64,000 nucleotides of DNA from assembly GCA_910584585.1 (NCBI GenBank), contig CAJUBP010000005.1:1-64000 (forward strand), read 5' to 3'. Below, one piece after another: positions 8,620 through 17,151 of the stretch. This DNA comes from an uncultured Lachnospiraceae bacterium. GTDB lineage: Bacteria > Bacillota > Clostridia > Lachnospirales > Lachnospiraceae. The stretch's first letter is position 1, and every line of letters starts with the position of its first letter. Made by a program: the position numbers and the translations under genes. The notes below the pieces were generated by a model. The model was not told the origin of the DNA and did not search any database. It saw only the letters and a program-made list of their open reading frames with translations.

Positions 8620-9567
8620 CGGAGCGCCAGGAGAACTCTGAAGGTAGGAATGCATCTGAACATAATACTCTTTCGGGGAAAGGCCGAATTCTTTTTTGAA
8701 CGCACGGTAAAATCCGGAATAATCATGGAAGCCCACAGCTTCAGAGATTGTTTCCAGATTGAGATCCTCCGCGAGCATATTTTTGGCGGCGTTGAGACGG
8801 ATGAGGTTCAAATATTGATGGAAGGTGCAGTTTAAGTTTTTATGGAACAGCTTAAGCAAAGCAGTTTTTCCGATGTGAAATTCATCGGTAATGTTCTGAA
8901 TAGTAATTTTTTTGCGGTAATTCTTTTTTACATAAGAGATGATATCGTCTATGAGTTCTTTTTTTAATCTTCTTGTGGGGGCAAAATCAATATCGTGGGC
9001 TTCCATCAGTTTTGATAAAAAACAAAGGGTATTTCCGGCCAGAAAAGCATCGGCATAGGGGCTTTCCAGATTTGCCTCTATGGCGTTGCGTTCCAGATAA
9101 CTGCAAAGGGATTCGTAAGGGGTGCCGGAGGTTTTAAACAAAGTAGGCTTGCTTAAAATCGTCTTGTAAACATTTTGCGCATGCCACCTGGTGAGGAAAA
9201 AATTAATAAAACTTTTGCTGACACAGGTTATAATACGTTCATAAGGCTCCGTCAGGGTATGCAGCGCCAGAGGGCAATGGGTAAATCCCGGCGGAACAAT
9301 CAAAATGTCTTTTTTTTCAATCTGATACCTCTTGTTATCAGCCAGATACCGCAGGCTTCCTGTCTGAAACAGAGAAATTTCGTAGAAATCATGGCTGTGG
9401 AGGCTGATCACATCGTTTGGCATATTAATGTCCCGCACGCAGTCCACATAAGCGGAAAGCATTTTCACAGGCTGAAAAGTATCCGGATCAAACCGGCGGA
9501 CGGGCCGCTGGGCGTTCCGTATCGGATTGCTTTTTGGCAGTTCATCAAATTCATTTAAGTTCATCAT
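8608..9567 (-). CDS. AraC family transcriptional regulator
   Basis: 319 residues. The N-terminal half (about 35-135) is a cupin-like sensing domain: SLHSHDFYEISLFQTGS followed by KKDILIVPPGFTH. The C-terminal 100 residues are the paired helix-turn-helix DNA-binding domain, with ISEAVGFHDYSGFYRAFKK and FGLSPKEYY as the second HTH. AAAGGAAA precedes ATG on the minus strand. It is divergent from the transporter operon at 10131 and convergent with the lux-like operon. The direct repeats and inverted motif in the 9568-9900 gap are candidate binding sites, so control of the transporter operon is the most likely job. The inducer is unknown. Confidence 0.88.
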   Translation of the reverse strand: MMNLNEFDELPKSNPIRNAQRPVRRFDPDTFQPVKMLSAYVDCVRDINMPNDVISLHSHDFYEISLFQTGSLRYLADNKRYQIEKKDILIVPPGFTHCPLALHTLTEPYERIITCVSKSFINFFLTRWHAQNVYKTILSKPTLFKTSGTPYESLCSYLERNAIEANLESPYADAFLAGNTLCFLSKLMEAHDIDFAPTRRLKKELIDDIISYVKKNYRKKITIQNITDEFHIGKTALLKLFHKNLNCTFHQYLNLIRLNAAKNMLAEDLNLETISEAVGFHDYSGFYRAFKKEFGLSPKEYYVQMHSYLQSSPGAPERA

Positions 9568-9626
9568 GTAAATTTCCTTTTATTCTGCAAGATTTTAAGA
9601 CACGTTCTAACATCATATACCCGTGA

Positions 9627-9640
9627 GCCAAATAATTTGC
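9627..9640 (-). promoter_or_regulatory. 14-bp operator-like motif, copy 1 (AraC side)
   Basis: GCCAAATAATTTGC here is the exact reverse complement of 9833-9846. Read on the minus strand it ends in TTGGC and could serve as a -35 region for the AraC gene, with TAGAAC about 16 bases further on. The extended string ATTTGCCGACAG recurs with one change at 9915-9926. Confidence 0.4.
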
Positions 9641-9649
9641 CGACAGCTC

Positions 9650-9815
9650 CTAGAGCGTGTTTGAAAAATCATTCCCGCCATCTGTATCCCCCACTTTGCG
9701 CGATATTTGCACCTCATTCGGTCAACGTAGCCCGCTACGCCTCCCTCATTCGGCACAAATCTCCCACAAATTGTGGAATACATCTGTCAGAAAGCATTTT
9801 TCAAACATGCTCTAG
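9650..9815. mobile_element. MITE-like element 1, 166 bp with 20-bp terminal inverted repeats
   Basis: The ends are CTAGAGCGTGTTTGAAAAAT (9650-9669) and its reverse complement with one mismatch (9796-9815). The interior has no reading frame of interest but carries a small hairpin, CGTAG-CCCG-CTACG, near 9726-9739. Single arms of the same repeat occur at other gene boundaries in the window. Small size, inverted ends and lack of a gene fit a non-autonomous MITE-like or intergenic repeat. No clear target-site duplication is visible. Confidence 0.6.
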
Positions 9816-9832
9816 TATTTTTAAGATAAACA

Positions 9833-9871
9833 GCAAATTATTTGGCAAATAAGTATGCTCTTGAGTATAAT
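9833..9871 (+). promoter_or_regulatory. Promoter of the transporter operon with overlapping operator motif
   Basis: TTGGCA (9842-9847), 18 bases, TATAAT (9866-9871). The 14-bp motif GCAAATTATTTGGC (9833-9846) overlaps the -35 box and is repeated in inverted orientation at 9627-9640. Confidence 0.6.
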
Positions 9872-9896
9872 ATCCATTCGGCGGATAAGTATGCTC
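9849..9896 (+). repeat. 12-bp direct repeats at the transporter promoter
   Basis: ATAAGTATGCTC occurs at 9849-9860, in the promoter spacer, and at 9885-9896, just after the expected start site, 36 bases apart. Each copy is followed by a TATA-rich stretch. Tandem sites in this position are typical of AraC-family binding, but this is inference. Confidence 0.5.
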
Positions 9897-9951
9897 AGGT
9901 ATAGTATATCGGATGATTTGCCGGCAGGGAATTGCAAAAAGTCTGAAAACA

Positions 9952-10024
9952 TTGCGAAAAGTTCCTTTTGCCCGGGGCTTTCGAAAGGTGAGACGATTTA
10001 CAAGAAATCAGAGACTTTTCGCAA
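9952..10024. repeat. 11-bp inverted repeat in the transporter leader
   Basis: TTGCGAAAAGT (9952-9962) and ACTTTTCGCAA (10014-10024) are exact complements 51 bases apart. They lie within the predicted 5' leader of the transporter operon and could form a long-range RNA stem or a looped operator. Confidence 0.35.
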
Positions 10025-10130
10025 TTATAATTGTATCTGGTATTTGATATATTAGAGCTGTTCAGAAACAGGGCGCTTCGGCGGATGGCTCTGAACCGTT
10101 GTCTAAAAATAAAAATAAAGGAGAAGGAAA

Positions 10131-11522
10131 ATGACAACCAAAGGAAAAAAGATTCGTAAGTTTGGCGTGCGTGATGAAATCGGCTATGTGTTCGGCGATA
10201 TGGCGGGCAGTTTCGTAAACTTGTTTGTAGACGCGTATTTTCTCACATTCTGCACGTATGTGCTTGGCGTTGAGGCAAGCTGGATGGCCACACTGTTCTT
10301 GGCGGCGCGTTTATTTGACGCTGTAAACGATCCGATTATCGGCTCATTTCCGGACAGATGGACTCTGGGGAAAAGCGGGGATAAATTTAAACCCTGGATT
10401 AAATTATTTATGATTCCGCTGGCGTTGTCCGGCGTACTCTGTTTTTTTGGAGTCACGTTTCAGGGCGCCGCGCTGCATGCATGGGTGGCGTTTGTGTACA
10501 TATTTTACGGAATGAGCTACACGGGAACAAGCATGCCCTTCGGCGCGATGGCAAACGTTGTATCGGATGATCCCATTGACAGAAGCAAATTAAGCCGCGC
10601 CCGCTCTATCGGCGGCACCATTGTGGGAATGACGGCTTTAACAATGGTTCCGGTGATTTGTTTTGACTCAGAAAGCAACATTATGCCGGAAAGATTTACC
10701 ATGGTTGCGGTTGTTTTCAGCGCCCTTTCGGTGATTTCTTACTTAGTGCTCTGCCGCTGCACACAGGAACGGATTCATGTGGAGGTAAAGGAAGGAGAAA
10801 AATTTGAATTTAAAAAGGCGTTGTCCGCAGCGTTTAAGAACCGTCCGCTGCTTGGCGTTATGTTTGCCACCATCGGTTCCATGTTATCCATTACGGGCTC
10901 AAGTCAGCTGAACAGTTATTTGTTCAAGGAAGTATATCATAGGACAGACGCGATTGCGGTGCTGTCCCTGGCTACCATACCGATGATGTTCGTCACATTT
11001 CCGCTGATTCCAAGGCTTGTGAAAAGGTTTGGCAAGAGAAGGGTGATTCTTGTGTCGACGGTCTGGGGAGTGGCGATCAGCGCTGTTAAATTATTGATCC
11101 GGATTGAAAACGTGTATGTGTATCTGGCCCTGAATCTCCTTGCGCAGCTGGGGCAGGTGGCCTTTGCCATGTTAATCTGGGCGCTGGTTTCTGACTGTCT
11201 GGATTACAGCGAATGGAAAAATAATTTCAGGAGCGACGGCTCGATGTATTCTTTGTATACATTCAGCCGTAAAATCGGAAGCACGGCTGCCTCTGCCGGC
11301 GTAGCGGCAGGTTTGAGTTTTATCGGATATGTATCCGGCAGCAATGTGGTGCAGTCAGAAGCGGCCGTTACAGGCATTTATTACCTCTGCAACCTGGTTC
11401 CGGTGCTTACTTTCGCGCTGGAGCTGATTGGCATCGGCCTGATTTTTAATCTGGATTTAAAAACCACCAATCAGATGTATGAAGAATTGAGCAGGCGGCG
11501 GGAAGAATATGAAAAAAATTGA
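10131..11522 (+). CDS. GPH family sugar/glycoside:cation symporter (MFS fold)
   Basis: 463-residue polytopic membrane protein of the glycoside-pentoside-hexuronide (MelB-like) family. The N-terminus has the family pattern: FGVRDEIGYVFGDMAGSF, then FLAARLFDAVNDPIIGSF in helix 2 and a charged DRW loop. About twelve membrane segments are visible, and the second half repeats the fold (FVTFPLIPRLVKRFGKRR; VSDCLDYSEWK). It probably imports a glycoside or related organic anion with Na+ or H+. The gene is followed by the amidohydrolase with a 14-base overlap, so the operon likely imports and then hydrolyses one compound. The exact substrate cannot be read. Confidence 0.85.
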   Translation: MTTKGKKIRKFGVRDEIGYVFGDMAGSFVNLFVDAYFLTFCTYVLGVEASWMATLFLAARLFDAVNDPIIGSFPDRWTLGKSGDKFKPWIKLFMIPLALSGVLCFFGVTFQGAALHAWVAFVYIFYGMSYTGTSMPFGAMANVVSDDPIDRSKLSRARSIGGTIVGMTALTMVPVICFDSESNIMPERFTMVAVVFSALSVISYLVLCRCTQERIHVEVKEGEKFEFKKALSAAFKNRPLLGVMFATIGSMLSITGSSQLNSYLFKEVYHRTDAIAVLSLATIPMMFVTFPLIPRLVKRFGKRRVILVSTVWGVAISAVKLLIRIENVYVYLALNLLAQLGQVAFAMLIWALVSDCLDYSEWKNNFRSDGSMYSLYTFSRKIGSTAASAGVAAGLSFIGYVSGSNVVQSEAAVTGIYYLCNLVPVLTFALELIGIGLIFNLDLKTTNQMYEELSRRREEYEKN

Positions 11523-12366
11523 TTTACATTTGCATTTGACGTTACGCCAGCTTCCGAAACAGGGCGGAATGTTTTTTTCAAGCGCGGAAAATATGCTGCC
11601 CCATTTAGAAGAGCTGGGAATTGAAAAAGGAGTTCTGATGTCGTCAGGAGAAAATAGTTCTTTTTCTAATAATGAAGAGGTCAGAGCCGTCTGTGAAAGG
11701 TTTCCTGACAAATACGCGTGGATGTGCAATCTGGATGAAAGAGACATTGACGCCGTATATGAAAGGCTGGCAGAATATAAAGGCCAGGGCGCAGTGGGAA
11801 TCGGTGAGCTGATGATTAATAAAAGGCTGGATCATCCCTTTTTGGAAGCTGTCTTTACGGCGGCGCAGAAGCTGGAAATGCCGGTGCTGTTCCACATGAG
11901 CCCAAGAGAGGGATACGGCTATGGGGTAGTGGATGAGCCGGGGCTTCCCCTTTTGGAACAAATGCTGCAGAAATATCCAGATCTGACAGTTTTAGGGCAC
12001 AGCCAGACCTTTTGGATTGAAATCAGCGCGGACGCGCCGGACACAGAGGAAGGAAGAAACAGCTGGGGAGAGGGGCCGGTTGTGCCGGGGGGACGCGTGC
12101 CTGCCTTATTTGAAAAGTATCCGAATCTGTACGGGGATTTGAGCGCCAACAGCGGCGGGCAGGCAATGATGCGCGATCCAGAATTCGGCCTTCATTTTTT
12201 GGAGGCCTATAGGGACCGTCTGTTTTTCGCCACGGATATGACGAATTGCGAAATGACGTTCCCTCTGGGGGCGTGGCTGGAGGAACAGGCTGGCAGTAAA
12301 AAGTTAAGCCGTAAGGCGTATGAGCAAATCTGTTGGAAGAATGCCCGGCGGGTATTTGGATTATAA
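11509..12366 (+). CDS. Amidohydrolase family (TIM-barrel) metal-dependent hydrolase or decarboxylase
   Basis: 285 residues. The start has the metal-binding DLHLHL, followed by VLFHMS, LGHSQTFW and FATDM, which supply the His, His and Asp ligands typical of the amidohydrolase-2 family. That family includes lactone and amide hydrolases and the gamma-resorcylate-type decarboxylases. The ATG lies inside the last codons of the transporter gene. With the transporter before it and a carboxylesterase after it, a role in breaking down an imported ester or aromatic compound is likely. The last arm of the dispersed repeat lies 20 bases after the stop. Confidence 0.75.
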   Translation: MKKIDLHLHLTLRQLPKQGGMFFSSAENMLPHLEELGIEKGVLMSSGENSSFSNNEEVRAVCERFPDKYAWMCNLDERDIDAVYERLAEYKGQGAVGIGELMINKRLDHPFLEAVFTAAQKLEMPVLFHMSPREGYGYGVVDEPGLPLLEQMLQKYPDLTVLGHSQTFWIEISADAPDTEEGRNSWGEGPVVPGGRVPALFEKYPNLYGDLSANSGGQAMMRDPEFGLHFLEAYRDRLFFATDMTNCEMTFPLGAWLEEQAGSKKLSRKAYEQICWKNARRVFGL

Positions 12367-12385
12367 GATCATTTCGGCGGTTATG

Positions 12386-12405
12386 ATTTTTCAAACACGC
12401 TCTGG
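12386..12405 (-). repeat. Single arm of the dispersed CTAGAGCGTGTTT repeat
   Basis: Reverse-complement copy of the 20-bp arm that bounds the element at 9650-9815, with changes only at the outer end. It lies between the amidohydrolase and carboxylesterase genes. Confidence 0.5.
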
Positions 12406-12495
12406 TACTGCAGTGAATGTTTCATATTGAGATACGGAGGTCAAGGCAGGATGGCGGCCCCTTGCGTATTTCAATAAGATCAGGAGGAAATGAAG

Positions 12496-13863
12496 ATGAA
12501 AATTTTAATTAAGACGCCCTGCGGGGACATCCGGGGCGCTGCGTGTCAGCGGCCGGGAGTAATTGCATTTAAAGGAATCCGCTATGCAAGGGCGGGACGA
12601 TTTGAGTATCCCAGACTGGTAACTGCCTGGGATGGGGTTTACGATGCCTTAGAGTATGGAAACTGCAGTTATCAGCCGAGGGCATTTTACAATGAAGCGA
12701 AGACACCGGAAAAAGCGTTTTATTATGAAGAATTCCGTAAGGGAGAAATTTATACCTATAGTGAAGACTGTCTATTTCTAAATATATGGACGCCGGCTGA
12801 TACGTCAGAAGAAAGCAGGCTGCCGGTGATTGTGTATATTCATGGCGGCGGTTTTACCGGCGGCTGCGGGCATGAGAAGCATTTTGATGATCCAGTCTGG
12901 CCGGAGAAAGGAGTGATTGGAGTTACCTTAAATTATCGGTTAGGGCCGCTGGGGTTTGCGTGCCTGCCGGAGCTTAAGGAAGAAGCCGGGCATACAGGAA
13001 ATTATGGATTGTATGACCAGCTGGCGGCGATCCAGTGGGTGAAAGCCAATATCAGGGCCTTTGGCGGCGATCCGGAGAATATTACGGTTATGGGACAAAG
13101 CGCCGGCGCTATGAGTGTGCAGCAGCACTGTGTCAGTCCTTTGACAGAAGGCCTGTTCGCGAAGGCTGTGATGAGCAGCGGCGGCGGGGTGAGCCCGGCA
13201 TTTGATCGAAAGACGGCGCCGGAAGCAAACTATGAATTCTGGAGAAAGGTGATGGAACTTGCAGGCAGCAGGACACTGGAAGAATTCCGAAAGATTGACG
13301 CAGAAATATTATTCGCGGCATGGGAGGCTGCCGGACCTGAACATCCCGAGAATTTAATGGCGTGCGCGCCCTGCGTGGATGGTGTGTACATCACGCATTC
13401 ACTTACAGAAGCCCTTGACAGTCAGCGGCAAAAAAATATTCCGTATATGCTGGGCAGCACCAGCCATGATATGGCGCCGCCGGTTCTGTTCCAGATGGCA
13501 AGAGACTGGTGCGCAGAGCAGGCCATTCAGGGGAAGCGCAAGAGTTACGCCTGGCTGTTTGACCGTATGCTTCCCGGAGATGAAAGGGGCGCGTGGCATT
13601 CCAGCGATCTCTGGTACTGGTTCGGCACATGGAAGAATTGCTGGAGGCCCTTTACGGCTCACGATGAAATGCTTTCTGATGTGATGACGGATTATCTGTG
13701 TAATTTTGCAAAAAACGGCGATCCCAACGGCGAAGGACTGCCGGAATGGAGGGCAGTGACAGACAAAGCGGGCCAGGTATTGCGCTGGGGCGAAGGAGAG
13801 ATTCGGATGGGGGATGTGGATATGGAGTGGCTTCGTGAAATTTCTTCTTCAAACATGCGGTAG
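12496..13863 (+). CDS. Carboxylesterase type B (alpha/beta hydrolase)
   Basis: 455 residues from the ATG at 12496. This start is preferred to the ATG at 12490, because AGGAGG at 12482-12487 is 8 bases from the former but only 2 from the latter. Motifs: YIHGGGFTGG oxyanion hole, MGQSAGAMS with nucleophile Ser at about residue 202, and a C-terminal TAHDEML His segment. It lacks a signal peptide, so it acts in the cytoplasm, probably on esters brought in by the GPH transporter upstream. The family hydrolyses carboxylic esters broadly and the true substrate is unknown. It is 129 bases from the amidohydrolase and may share its transcript. Confidence 0.85.
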   Translation: MKILIKTPCGDIRGAACQRPGVIAFKGIRYARAGRFEYPRLVTAWDGVYDALEYGNCSYQPRAFYNEAKTPEKAFYYEEFRKGEIYTYSEDCLFLNIWTPADTSEESRLPVIVYIHGGGFTGGCGHEKHFDDPVWPEKGVIGVTLNYRLGPLGFACLPELKEEAGHTGNYGLYDQLAAIQWVKANIRAFGGDPENITVMGQSAGAMSVQQHCVSPLTEGLFAKAVMSSGGGVSPAFDRKTAPEANYEFWRKVMELAGSRTLEEFRKIDAEILFAAWEAAGPEHPENLMACAPCVDGVYITHSLTEALDSQRQKNIPYMLGSTSHDMAPPVLFQMARDWCAEQAIQGKRKSYAWLFDRMLPGDERGAWHSSDLWYWFGTWKNCWRPFTAHDEMLSDVMTDYLCNFAKNGDPNGEGLPEWRAVTDKAGQVLRWGEGEIRMGDVDMEWLREISSSNMR

Positions 13864-13894
13864 AGTCGTAACAGTTCACCCGGCATGTTTTTTC

Positions 13895-13923
13895 TTGAAA
13901 AAACCTCCGCGTAATGGTACAAT
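13895..13923 (+). promoter_or_regulatory. Promoter of rpoN
   Basis: TTGAAA (13895-13900), 17 bases, TACAAT (13918-13923), 38 bases before the ATG of the sigma-54 gene. Confidence 0.55.
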
Positions 13924-13961
13924 TTTTATAATTACAAGTCAGATAAGCGGAGGGAAATCCT

Positions 13962-15329
13962 ATGGGAATCCAATTAGAACAGAGTCAAAAGCAGATTTTG
14001 TCCCAGAAAATGCTCCAGTCCGTTGAGATACTTCAGATGAACGCCCAGGAGCTGACAGAGTATATCCGGGAATTGTCACTGGAGAATCCGGTGATGGACA
14101 TTGAAGAGGCAGCAGCGGAGGATAAGGCAAAAGAGCGCGTCCGGAAGTTAGAGTGGCTGGCGGGCTTAGATGAACAGAACAGGACGTATTATCAGTATGA
14201 CAGAAGAGACAATGAAGATTACCTGAATAATATCGGTTCAAAAGAAGGAGAGACATTGAAGGATGCGCTGATGCTTCAGCTTATCGGAAATGATTATTCT
14301 GAATTCGAGATGGAGGTTTTCGGGTATATTGCCGACTCTCTTAATTCCAGCGGATATTACACGGAAGGTTTGGAAGAACTTGTCCGCCGGTTCGGCATCA
14401 CGGAGGAAGAAGCGGCTGCCTGTCTGGAAGTGATGAAAGACTTAGAGCCTGCCGGGGTCTGTACCGGTTCCCTGAAGGAGTGTATGACAAGACAGCTGGA
14501 CAGGCTGGGAGAGGGATATGAGACAGAGCGTGCCATTGCGGAGAATTATCTGGAATTATTGGGGAAGAACCAGCTTCCCGCAATTGCGAAGAAGATGAAG
14601 ATCTCTTTAGATCAGGTGAAAAGGGCGGCGGAGAATATTAAGAAGCTGAATCCGAGACCTGCCCAGGGGTTTGACAGCGGCGGGATGATGCGCTACATTG
14701 TCCCGGATGTGACTATTGTAAAATTTCAGGATCGGTTTGAAATTCTGCAGAACAGCTATGCCTATCCTAATATTCGGGTAAATCAGGACTATCTCAAGAT
14801 GCTGAAAACAGACTGCGGCAAAGAGGTAAAGGATTACCTGACCGGGAAAATCCATCAGATTGAGCAGGTGCAGGAAGCCATTGAAAAGAGAGGCTCCACC
14901 TTGCTTAACCTGGCAAAATGCCTGATTGAGGTCCAGGAGGAATTCTTTTTGTACGGCCAAAAATCTCTCCGGCCTTTTATGATGAAAGAGGCGGCCCAGC
15001 GGCTGTCTGTCCATGAATCCACCATCAGCCGCACCGTAAAGGGCAAGTACCTGCAGTGCAGCTGGGGCGTTTATCCCTTCAGTTACTTTTTTTCCAGAGG
15101 GTTAAAGCAGCCCGCTGGAAATCTTCAGGAAAAAGAGGATATGTCAACGGTGCGGATTCGGCAGAGACTGAAAGAATTGATGGAAGGGGAGGATAAGCGC
15201 GCTCCTTATTCCGATCAGCAATTAAAGGAACTGCTGGAGCAGGAAGGCATTGTGATTTCCCGCCGCACAGTGGTGAAATACCGGGAAGCTATGGGGATTT
15301 CCAACAGCAGGGGGAGGAAGGAGTTTTAA
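13962..15329 (+). CDS. rpoN: RNA polymerase sigma-54 factor
   Basis: 455-residue sigma-54. Region I is the glutamine-rich start (MGIQLEQSQKQILSQKMLQS, residues 1-20) with an acidic region II after it. The core-binding region spans about residues 85-290, the HTH region (LSVHESTISRTVKGKY) lies near 350, and the RpoN box is SRRTVVKYREAMGI near the C-terminus. Sigma-54 directs transcription from -24/-12 promoters and needs an enhancer-binding AAA+ activator; no such activator is in this window. The gene has its own promoter and ends at a strong bidirectional hairpin, so it is monocistronic. Confidence 0.95.
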   Translation: MGIQLEQSQKQILSQKMLQSVEILQMNAQELTEYIRELSLENPVMDIEEAAAEDKAKERVRKLEWLAGLDEQNRTYYQYDRRDNEDYLNNIGSKEGETLKDALMLQLIGNDYSEFEMEVFGYIADSLNSSGYYTEGLEELVRRFGITEEEAAACLEVMKDLEPAGVCTGSLKECMTRQLDRLGEGYETERAIAENYLELLGKNQLPAIAKKMKISLDQVKRAAENIKKLNPRPAQGFDSGGMMRYIVPDVTIVKFQDRFEILQNSYAYPNIRVNQDYLKMLKTDCGKEVKDYLTGKIHQIEQVQEAIEKRGSTLLNLAKCLIEVQEEFFLYGQKSLRPFMMKEAAQRLSVHESTISRTVKGKYLQCSWGVYPFSYFFSRGLKQPAGNLQEKEDMSTVRIRQRLKELMEGEDKRAPYSDQQLKELLEQEGIVISRRTVVKYREAMGISNSRGRKEF

Positions 15330-15357
15330 GAGAACATTTTATATTCGGTTATGGAAT

Positions 15358-15402
15358 GGAACGTGGCAGCCGGGATTTGTTATCTCCCGGCTGCCACGTT
15401 TC
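15358..15402. terminator. Bidirectional terminator between rpoN and the VOC gene
   Basis: A perfect 15-bp stem (15361-15375 with 15385-15399), GC-rich and extended by a few pairs, around a 9-base loop, between two convergent genes. Confidence 0.75.
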
Positions 15403-15406
15403 CTGT

Positions 15407-15778
15407 TTAATCTCTTACCGGCACCACTTCCAGCCAGTAGCCGTCGGGATCAGACACAAAATAAATGCCCATGGCAGGATTTTCATAACAGATGCATCCC
15501 ATAGCCTCGTGCTTTGCGTGGGCAGCTTCGTAATCGTCCGTCTGGAAAGCCAGATGGAATTCGCATTCGCCCAGATCATAGGGGCCTTCCTTTTCTTTGA
15601 GCCAGGTTAACTCCAGGCAGAAATCGCTTTCCTCGTTGGAAAGGTATACGATGATGTAGCTGCCGTCTTTGGCTTCCTTGCGGCGCACTTCAGTCAGGCC
15701 GAAGGCTTCCTGGTAGAAGTCCATGGATTTCTGCAGATCTTGTACGTTGTAATTTTCGTGAAACATTTTAAATTTCAT
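15407..15778 (-). CDS. VOC (glyoxalase I-like) family protein
   Basis: 123 residues with the two beta-alpha-beta-beta-beta units of the vicinal-oxygen-chelate fold: HENYNVQDLQKSMDFYQEAF at the start, ELTWLKEKEG in the middle, ECEFHLAFQTDDYEAAHAKH and the ending FVSDPDGYWLEVV. The likely metal ligands are H6, E56 or nearby, H78 and the final Glu. Length and sequence fit lactoylglutathione-lyase-like proteins, which detoxify methylglyoxal, but many VOC proteins have other substrates. GGAGG precedes the ATG. It is transcribed in the same direction as the LysR gene upstream. Confidence 0.8.
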   Translation of the reverse strand: MKFKMFHENYNVQDLQKSMDFYQEAFGLTEVRRKEAKDGSYIIVYLSNEESDFCLELTWLKEKEGPYDLGECEFHLAFQTDDYEAAHAKHEAMGCICYENPAMGIYFVSDPDGYWLEVVPVRD

Positions 15779-15874
15779 GGTAAATCCTCCTTTTTGGTTA
15801 TGCGGGAAAGACCATCAGGGCTCCTCCCAGCGCTCAATGTTGTGGGAGTTCTTAGTTATGAGCTGGGTCCCTCC

Positions 15875-16789
15875 TCATGGTAAATCCTCCTCATGGTAAA
15901 TAGGTAATAGTTTTAGAAATTCGGCGGCGGATGGGGAAAGGGGCAGGCCGGGATTTACGGCTGCCACAATCTGGCGGGCCGGCAGGGGCTCTTCTGTCTT
16001 AAGAACGCATAGATCCGTCATGTCCTTGGTCAGGCAGTAATCGGGAATAAACGCGATGCCGATGCCGATTTTGGCCAGATCAATCAGCAAATCGTTGCTG
16101 CTGAGTTCTGCTTCCGGAATCAGTTCCAACTGATGCTGCAGAAATAAATGCTGCAGAAATTCACTGGTGGCGCATTTCCTGTCCAGCATTAAAATGGGAT
16201 ACTGGTTCAGCTCTGCGAAAGAAACTGTCTGCTGCCTGAAAGGAAAACAGGCTGGATTTGCAATAAACACATCGGTAAAGGAAGCAACGGTTTTCTGGAT
16301 ATAAGAACTGCCCATCCGTGAATTGGGAAAATTGGTGACAATCAGGTCAACCTTGCCCTGGGTCAGCAGATCCGCGCATTTTAGAGAAGTGGCATTGGTC
16401 ACCTTGATGGGAACCTGCGGAAACTTTTCATGGAACTGCTTCAGGAAGGGCACCAGGAAATAGCGGCAAATCGTGTCATTGGCCCCGATATGTAAGCGTC
16501 CCAGCCCAAGGGTGCTGGAATCGATCAACTGATGCTCGCCCCGTTCTATCAGGTTGACGGCAGGTTCAATATGCTTTAGCAGAAGTTCTCCGGCAAGGGT
16601 CAGCTGTACTTTTTTGGTGCTGCGGATGAACAAAGGCTGCTCTAACTTCCGCTCCAGTGTTTTGATGGACTGGCTCACCGCCGACTGGGAAATAAATAAT
16701 TTTCTGGAAGCCTCGGAAAAGCTGAGAGAAGACGCCACCTGATAGAATACTTTGTACAATTCATAGTTAATATCCATAAAATCACTCAT
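15875..16789 (-). CDS. LysR family transcriptional regulator
   Basis: 304 residues from ATG at 16789 (an in-frame ATG at 16777 is also possible; one at 16840 has no good ribosome-binding site). The N-terminal winged HTH is clear: YQVASSLSFSEASRKLFISQ followed by SAVSQSIKTLERKL. The rest is the two-lobed inducer-binding domain, with LHIGANDTICRYFLVPFLK at its beginning. It lies back to back with purL and upstream of the VOC gene. LysR proteins usually control neighbours, but no clear target is identified. The last codons repeat the string GAGGATTTACCATGA, which also forms the ribosome-binding site and start of the VOC gene. Confidence 0.9.
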   Translation of the reverse strand: MSDFMDINYELYKVFYQVASSLSFSEASRKLFISQSAVSQSIKTLERKLEQPLFIRSTKKVQLTLAGELLLKHIEPAVNLIERGEHQLIDSSTLGLGRLHIGANDTICRYFLVPFLKQFHEKFPQVPIKVTNATSLKCADLLTQGKVDLIVTNFPNSRMGSSYIQKTVASFTDVFIANPACFPFRQQTVSFAELNQYPILMLDRKCATSEFLQHLFLQHQLELIPEAELSSNDLLIDLAKIGIGIAFIPDYCLTKDMTDLCVLKTEEPLPARQIVAAVNPGLPLSPSAAEFLKLLPIYHEEDLP

Positions 16790-17151
16790 TCCTTTCGCCT
16801 TGCTCCGGCACAAATAGCAATGAAACATGTTATTTTTCACATTAGCCTCCTTGCTGTTAAGACAGAAGTACTATAAGTGAAAACTCAGTATTATTATAAG
16901 CATAGATTATAATGATGTCAATGACAGAGGAATACTTTTTCTTCCTTCCCGGCAAAATATGTGATAATATAGAGCTATAGTGAACTTCGTATCGTAAAAT
17001 ATAAGTAAAAAATATAAATAGAATTAAATATATTAATTATTCTAATTAAAGTTCTCATGTTATACTAATTGCAAAGCAACCGTAGAATCATCAGAAACCG
17101 CCGCAAAAAAATACAGCATATCTTTTGCGGTCCAAATGCCAGGAGGGAATT
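16790..17151. promoter_or_regulatory. Intergenic region between LysR gene and purL
   Basis: AT-rich divergent promoter region. A TATACT at 17061-17066 could be the purL -10 box, but its -35 is poor. The leader holds a hairpin, CCGCAAAA (17101-17108) with TTTTGCGG (17123-17130), ending 21 bases before the purL start. I looked for the purine-riboswitch core and did not find it. Confidence 0.35.

Noticed and set aside
13399..13684. Overlapping frames on both strands inside the carboxylesterase gene
   Set aside because: Shadows of a GC-rich coding region; the esterase frame has the active-site motifs.
16841..17151. Purine or PRPP riboswitch before purL
   Set aside because: The purine aptamer core and the expected stems were not found; only a small hairpin is visible.
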